A DNA stretch of 64,000 nt from an uncultured bacterium (GTDB lineage: Bacteria; Oederibacteriota; PGYV01; Palsa-1178): contig CALAOR010000010.1 of assembly GCA_937889595.1 (NCBI GenBank), forward strand, positions 24,171-88,170. The letters run 5' to 3'. Every line of letters starts with the position of its first letter. Within the stretch, counting starts at the first letter, position 1. Shown piece after piece: positions 63,026 to 64,000 of the stretch. Both the position numbers and the translations under genes were made by a program. Under the pieces are notes generated by a model. The model was not told where the DNA came from. It ran no database searches and saw nothing but the letters and a program-made list of their open reading frames with translations.

Positions 63026-63130
63026 ATGCCATGTACCTTAAGCACTGCGAACCGTGTCATGTACCTGAGCTACTGCGAACCGTGTCATGTACCTGAGCTA
63101 CTGCGAATGGTACATGATGGTACATGGCAT
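63026..63130 (+). repeat. 28-bp tandem repeat (2.8 copies) inside a 12-bp inverted repeat
   Basis: Units start at 63030, 63058 and 63086 with CATGTACCTGAGCTACTGCG; the first differs at three positions. ATGCCATGTACC (63026-63037) is matched by GGTACATGGCAT (63119-63130), so the whole array can fold back. No gene overlaps. Confidence 0.85.
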
Positions 63131-63156
63131 AATGATAGGTCGCGTCCGGCACGGAT

Positions 63157-63624
63157 AAAATTCTTCTATCAAAACGGGAGATGAAAGTAATCCGAAAAAA
63201 ATTTTTAGTGCAGATTCAGGGTTACAAGGTTTACAAGATTCAAGTTTAGACTATTATAAAGCTCCAAATGTGAAACCACCAGATGATGGGGGCGTACCAA
63301 TTCCATATTGTATAAGAAGAAATGAAAATTCCATAAGCAATAATAAAGGTCTGCCCCCCCATCTCCGTTAAACAGCAAGTGGAAATAAGTCTATATTTGG
63401 CGTATACGCACAGTACCCTAATAGTTGCCAAAATGTTATATTTATATGGGTAGTAAAAATAATGATTGCATAAACAGTCGCCGGATTAACGCGCACGCGG
63501 AGTCTGAACGGTCGTAAGCCTTGTTTCAGGGTTAGTAAACGACATGAAGCTCGCCGCCGCTGATTCGCGGTATCGTTAGGCTTAAAAAATATAGAGAAAA
63601 TTTTAATGAAAGGAGATGATACAA
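63157..63624 (+). other. Spacer with an open stretch lacking a start codon
   Basis: One plus-strand frame is open for about 70 codons to a stop near 63370 and reads protein-like (KTGDESNPKKIFSA, LDYYKAPNVKPPDD), but has no start codon or ribosome site. It may be a gene fragment. The remaining spacer up to 63624 shows no other feature. Confidence 0.3.
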
Positions 63625-64000
63625 ATGAAAACAAAGAAAGATGGACACAGAACTGTCAGATTTAGGGCTTCAATATACCTGCTATGTGTTTGCATGCTCG
63701 CTATACAAATTGTGTTAACTGCATGCAGTCGTGCTGATGGAGCAAGTGACAAATCGAACGCCCCCGTGGGGCAAGTTAATGAAAGAGGTGTCATTATGAA
63801 AGGCTTTGTACAAGACATCGAGGGTATCACTCTCAAGAATGACGATTTTAGACGGGTGCTTTACACAGCAAAAAACTGCCAACTTGTCGTTATGGCGTTA
63901 AAGCCCAAGGAAGAAATAGGAGCCGAAGTTCACAAGTCCGACCAGTTCTTTCGCGTGGAGGAGGGTTCCGGTGAGGCGGTTCTCGATGGCGTTCGGACGG
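63625..64000 (+). CDS. Cupin-domain lipoprotein (runs off window)
   Basis: From ATG at 63625, with AAAGGAGATGAT upstream, 125 codons are visible. A leader ends in the lipobox LTAC (Cys34). After a short linker comes a cupin-2 start: LKNDDFRRVLYTAKN, VMALKPKEEIGAEVHKSDQF (one metal-type EVH) and EEGSGEAVLDG. Cupins bind small ligands or act as isomerases or dioxygenases; nothing more can be said. The protein continues beyond the window. Confidence 0.75.
   Translation, partial: MKTKKDGHRTVRFRASIYLLCVCMLAIQIVLTACSRADGASDKSNAPVGQVNERGVIMKGFVQDIEGITLKNDDFRRVLYTAKNCQLVVMALKPKEEIGAEVHKSDQFFRVEEGSGEAVLDGVRT

Noticed and set aside
63026..63130. CRISPR array
   Set aside because: The 28-bp units are directly adjacent with no spacers, and no cas gene is in the window.

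Overview
The window looks like a chromosomal segment of an uncultured, probably diderm, mid-GC bacterium. Support for an outer membrane includes lipoproteins, an AsmA-like protein, an O-antigen-ligase-type membrane protein and a periplasmic parvulin. Secreted proteins with very long Thr/Pro-rich linkers and a C-terminal YPNP domain are reminiscent of candidate phyla such as Goldbacteria or Firestonebacteria. That placement is an inference from memory; no rRNA or tRNA gene is visible to test it.

Layout. (1) 1-1317, minus strand: a MrfB-like exonuclease followed by the start of a MrfA-like helicase. (2) 1494-6519: the conserved rpsF-ssb-rpsR-DUF2232-rplI-dnaB cluster, with alr coupled to dnaB. 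(3) 6542-9008: a composite repeat element, then ruvC-ruvA-ruvB; ruvC has no ATG, GTG or TTG start and probably uses CTG. (4) 9350-20612: three large secreted proteins, namely a delta-60-repeat propeller protein, a gingipain-type (C25) peptidase with two cellulose-binding modules, and a GH5 endoglucanase. Each has its own promoter, a Thr-rich linker and the same kind of C-terminal domain. (5) 20.6-23.2 kb: a repeat-dense accessory stretch with a Bro-N gene and two tiny genes. (6) 23.2-28.5 kb: a clearly AT-rich island with a possible nucleotide-cyclase-like protein, a lone type I dehydroquinase and a nuclease-NACHT STAND NTPase, with an IS3 relic between them. This is the best candidate for a transferred or defence locus. 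(7) 28.7-34.5 kb: Nudix, STAS plus GGDEF, and a four-subunit 2-oxoacid:ferredoxin oxidoreductase operon. (8) 34.5-43.5 kb: an acetyltransferase, a 1849-residue repeat protein that begins with a HicB-like domain, and envelope genes. (9) 43.5-55.5 kb: housekeeping genes (purN, purH, tyrS, Nudix, endonuclease Q, LOG, HAD, two glycosyltransferases, amrS, maf), many joined by ATGA, GTGA or TAATG overlaps. (10) 55.6-64 kb: a minus-strand parvulin, lipoproteins, a fourth secreted glycoside hydrolase, repeats, and the start of a cupin lipoprotein.

Together the secreted proteins suggest breakdown of cellulose or plant polymers, and the ferredoxin-linked oxidoreductase suggests anaerobic fermentation. 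Several dispersed repeat families occur: three-hairpin GTAG elements (three copies), a 55-bp repeat (two copies), a long repeat around 21-23 kb (three copies), and 22-bp-period arrays resembling IS21-type ends (three sites). All domain calls come from reading motifs by eye; no search was run.
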